From contig CAIVGN010000016.1 of the NCBI GenBank assembly GCA_903905455.1, positions 1-52,017 of the forward strand: 52,017 nucleotides of DNA, given 5' to 3'. Both the position numbers and the translations under genes were made by a program. Positions 49,621 through 52,017 of this stretch are shown here, piece by piece (the first letter of the stretch is position 1; the number at the start of each line of letters is the position of its first letter). Under the pieces are notes generated by a model. The model did no database searches. It saw only the letters and a program-made list of their open reading frames with translations, and had not been told where the DNA came from. This DNA comes from an uncultured Archangium sp. (lineage in GTDB: Bacteria > Myxococcota > Myxococcia > Myxococcales > Myxococcaceae).

Positions 49621-49641
49621 GCCCAGGTCGCGTCGGGCGCG

Positions 49642-50199
49642 TCACCCGACGAAGGGGTCGAGCGGGCCGCGCAGCAGCCGCTGCATGCCTTCGCGCGTCA
49701 GTCGCCACTGGGCCGTCCACTCGGGCTTGGACTCGTACTCGGGGTTCGTGAGCACGCCCTCGAGCCAGGCTTCGGCCCGCGGCACCAGCGCCCGCTGCTC
49801 GTCGCGGTGGTACTCGAGGGCGGGCGAGAGCCGCACCTCTTCCGTCGCGCCCGTGGTGGGTCGGCCGAGGGAGAACCAGAACTCGCACGCCTCCGGGAGC
49901 TCCGGGTTGGCGACGGTGACCTTGACCTGGTTGAGCAGGGGCCACTGGGTGACCATCCACTCGAAGCCCCGGCGGGCGTCGGCCTCGGTCTCGAAGCGCC
50001 ACTCGTCGGCGCTGGTCACGGACGCCCGCGCGCCGGCACCCTGAAGTCCGGCGGTGAGCTCCGCCGCTCGAGCCTTGGCGATTCCGCCGACGCTGACGGA
50101 CACGTGCTGTTGCCACCGCGACAGGTGCAGCGTGCCGAAGCCCTCGGTCTCGGAGAAGGTGTGAAGCGAGCAGGGGTACGGCGGCAGCGCGGGGGCCAT
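49642..50199 (-). CDS. Unrecognised protein, no export signal
   Basis: 185 residues from ATG 50199; the frame is open upstream but runs antisense to the next gene. It starts MAPALPPYPCSLHTFSETEG, has 'SRWQQHVSVSVGG' and 'RASVTSADEWRFETEADARR', then 'EFWFSLGRPTTGATEEVRLS', and ends in a helical 'WTAQWRLTREGMQRLLRGPL'. One N-terminal Cys and many Trp. No motif or domain is recognised. It ends 22 bp from the convergent esterase gene. Confidence 0.6.
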   Translation of the reverse strand: MAPALPPYPCSLHTFSETEGFGTLHLSRWQQHVSVSVGGIAKARAAELTAGLQGAGARASVTSADEWRFETEADARRGFEWMVTQWPLLNQVKVTVANPELPEACEFWFSLGRPTTGATEEVRLSPALEYHRDEQRALVPRAEAWLEGVLTNPEYESKPEWTAQWRLTREGMQRLLRGPLDPFVG

Positions 50200-50292
50200 G
50201 GTCCCAGAGGCTAGACGAAGTGTCGCTGCGGTGGGTTGGGGCTCCGAGTCGGAAGGAACGCTTCGCGCGACGAGACGTGTTGAAGAGACGGC

Positions 50293-51264
50293 ATGCGGTC
50301 GTGTGGCGCGAAGGTGGTCCTCGGTGCGTGGTTGGTGCTCTCGGCTCACTTGCGCGCGCAGTGGGTCGCGCACCCGCTCGGGCCGCGCAGCGACCTCGAA
50401 GGCTCGGTGCTCAATGCCCTCGTGCAGTGCACTGGCCTGGGTCCGGAGCACCTCGCGAAGCTCGACGCGGCCTGGGGTGCGGTGCTCGTGGAGGCGCTGA
50501 CCCTTCGACTCGACGCGGCGCCGGAGTCGCTGGTGGGCTTCGCCTCGGCCTTGCGGCTGGGTGTCTCGGCGCTCTCGGTGCTGAAGCGGCTCACGGCAGA
50601 CCCGGTGGTGAAGGAGGGCTTCGCCGCGCAGGACGCGTGGCTCACCGGCGTCGGCAGTGGCGACCTCGCAGCGATGGCGCTCACCGTGCTGCAGTCCGAG
50701 CTCGACGACGTGACGGCCGAACGTGCGAGCGCAAGGTGCGTCGGCGGCAAGGTGCTGGGCTCCATCGGTCCACACGCGCTCGAGCCCGGGCCTCGCGTCG
50801 CCTACCGCCAGCGCGAGTACCCGGCCGAACTCGACCAGCGCCGCCGGTTCTTCCCCTCGGCCGCGCAGTTCGCCCCGCCGCGCCTGCCGCTGCGACGCCC
50901 GTCTCCACGACAGGGCACGCTGCTCGAGGTGCTGGTCGCGCCCTGCCGCCGCAAGGACCTGCCCCCGGTCACCACCACGGCGCGCCGGGTGCTGGTGTCG
51001 ACCTCGCAGCCGCGCGCGTACGGGAAGGCGCTCGAGCTCCTCGTCACGCCCGAAGGTTCTCTCACCCGCGCCAACGCCGACGGCCAGCAGGAAACCTGGG
51101 TGCTCTTCACCGAGAAGGACGTGAAGGAGGTCGACGCCCTGCAGCGCGTGCTGGTGAAGGAACTCGCGGTGACGCGCGCCGAGGTGAAGAGGAGCGAGCT
51201 CGTCGCCGCCGACGCGCGGCCCCGGCTCCGGGCCGCGGTCGAAGCGCTGAAGCAGCGGCAGTAG
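50293..51264 (+). CDS. Unrecognised protein with possible N-terminal signal
   Basis: 323 residues from ATG 50293, which begins MRSCGAKVVLGAWLVLSAHL, a possible signal or single membrane segment with a Cys at position 4. The body has helical segments ('PESLVGFASALRLGVSALSV'), a Pro/Arg-rich middle ('RRPSPRQGTLLEVLVAPCRR') and a Lys/Glu/Arg-rich helical C-terminus (LQRVLVKELAVTRAEVKRSE). No known domain. It is convergent with the last gene, with 12 bp between stops. Confidence 0.5.
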   Translation: MRSCGAKVVLGAWLVLSAHLRAQWVAHPLGPRSDLEGSVLNALVQCTGLGPEHLAKLDAAWGAVLVEALTLRLDAAPESLVGFASALRLGVSALSVLKRLTADPVVKEGFAAQDAWLTGVGSGDLAAMALTVLQSELDDVTAERASARCVGGKVLGSIGPHALEPGPRVAYRQREYPAELDQRRRFFPSAAQFAPPRLPLRRPSPRQGTLLEVLVAPCRRKDLPPVTTTARRVLVSTSQPRAYGKALELLVTPEGSLTRANADGQQETWVLFTEKDVKEVDALQRVLVKELAVTRAEVKRSELVAADARPRLRAAVEALKQRQ

Positions 51265-51276
51265 CCGTGGAGCGCC

Positions 51277-51999
51277 TTACGGCGTGCAGTCGCCGACGAC
51301 GGTGAGCGCCCCCTTGTCGTCCATGCGCAGCACGCCGCCGCGCAGCCCCACCTGGATGACGAAGGTCTGCGTCGGCGCCGCGCCCGCCACGGACACCTTC
51401 GCCGAGGTGATGCCCAGCGTCTTGACGTCGACGCCCACCTTGGAGAGCGAGTTCGAATACGCATCGAACTCCGCGAAGTACGACTTCTCGGCCGTGAAGA
51501 TGGTCTTCAAGGCCTGCTTCATCACCGTCATGCAGTCCGGCGGCGGAGGCGTGGGCAACGAGCCGGTGGTCCACCCGCCGTCCTGCTTCTCGGCGAACAC
51601 CAGCATCGACTTCGCCGCCTTCCCGCTCTCCACGACGGACTCGAGGGTGCGCGTGTCGGTGAGCGGGCCGCTGAGCAGCACGTAGCGGGGCGCGGCCTGG
51701 GTGCCCACCTGGAACATCGGCACCTCGCAGCGGTGCCCGCCCGCATCGAAGAAGTGCAGCGTCGCGGTGCGGTCGGTGTACGCGAGGAGGACCCGGGTCG
51801 CCGTGAACTGGGCGAGCTCGGCCTTCTCGGCCTGCTCGTTGACCGCGCGCTCCACCACCCGCTTCAGGTCGGTCGGCTTCATCGCGCCGGAGACGAAGAA
51901 CGCCTCGAGCTCCTTCGGGGTGGCCAGCAACGCCTTGCGGTCGCCGCCTCCGAGGAGCCAGCCCGGCAGGCGCTGCTCGACCTGGGTGACGAGCTCCAT
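51277..51999 (-). CDS. Protein with a pilin-like C-terminal domain, possibly incomplete at the window edge
   Basis: 240 residues from ATG 51999; the frame is open to the right edge of the window, so a longer N-terminus is possible. The first 140 residues are a domain of alternating strands and helices ('ATRVLLAYTDRTATLHFFDA', 'LTDTRTLESVVESGKAAKSM'). The last 90 are 'MTVMKQALKTIFTAEKSYFA' and 'EFDAYSNSLSKVGVDVKTLG', then beta strands and a terminal 'VVGDCTP'. The helix 'ALK.I.TAE.SYFAE...Y....' followed by a small sheet is the pattern of type IV pilin globular domains in myxobacteria, but the hydrophobic pilin N-terminus is not visible. Function uncertain. Confidence 0.5.
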   Translation of the reverse strand: MELVTQVEQRLPGWLLGGGDRKALLATPKELEAFFVSGAMKPTDLKRVVERAVNEQAEKAELAQFTATRVLLAYTDRTATLHFFDAGGHRCEVPMFQVGTQAAPRYVLLSGPLTDTRTLESVVESGKAAKSMLVFAEKQDGGWTTGSLPTPPPPDCMTVMKQALKTIFTAEKSYFAEFDAYSNSLSKVGVDVKTLGITSAKVSVAGAAPTQTFVIQVGLRGGVLRMDDKGALTVVGDCTP

Positions 52000-52017
52000 G
52001 GTGTGGGCGGCGGGGAG

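Noticed and set aside
1-52017. A CRISPR array, tRNA or rRNA gene, or a complete prophage
   Set aside because: No regularly spaced repeats, cloverleaf or rRNA-like stretches, and no phage structural or integrase genes were recognised by eye; a short tRNA could still have been missed.

Overview
The window is GC-rich DNA (about 70% by eye) from what looks like a myxobacterium (Myxococcota). The signs are lipoproteins with Gly/Ser/Thr or 'DAG' linkers, a MYXO-CTERM-like tail on a beta-helix protein, many hybrid histidine kinases, a GAF-type sigma-54 activator, and alternative GTG/TTG starts. I saw no rRNA, tRNA, CRISPR array or complete insertion sequence. Long open frames antisense to real genes are common at this GC content and were left out.

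Layout. 1-2.1 kb: a TPR protein cut by the left edge, then a hipBA toxin-antitoxin pair with a 37-bp palindromic operator beside the hipB start. 2.1-10.5 kb: a Cys-rich lipoprotein, a secreted beta-helix protein, a broken lipoprotein gene, a 1,491-residue repeat protein and a small zinc-binding protein. 10.5-16.9 kb: a graveyard with three decayed fragments of an IS91-type transposase joined to gene ends (outer-membrane proteins, a BNR-like piece, a YHYH protein, a macro-like domain with a nonsense codon). Inside it lies one intact island, a TetR regulator divergent from an SDR/MDR oxidoreductase pair. 16.9-22.3 kb: methyltransferase, lipoprotein, aminotransferase, cyclophilin, histone-deacetylase-family enzyme, LysR regulator.

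22.3-32.6 kb is a signalling block: four sensor kinases and one single-domain receiver. Only the last kinase carries an Hpt domain, so the block could work as a shared phosphorelay. A DUF4833-like protein and a dCMP-deaminase-like enzyme sit inside it. 32.6-38.4 kb: a carbonic anhydrase remnant lacking its catalytic core, a DUF1508 lipoprotein with a clear terminator, and a lipoprotein in which a circularly permuted GDPD domain splits a phytase-like esterase domain. That gene overlaps the start of a sigma-54 activator gene. A 44-bp palindrome follows.

38.5-52 kb: a TPR gene with a NadR-like bifunctional enzyme, a P450, an ECF sigma/FecR/surface-repeat operon containing a 119-bp tandem duplication and an in-frame repeat insertion, a poly-Gly lipoprotein, a GAF-PAS-GGDEF cyclase, an esterase lipoprotein and three unrecognised genes. 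The most unusual items are the permuted GDPD/phytase-like fusion, the IS91 fragments that share one frameshift, and the small-scale duplications in the ECF operon.
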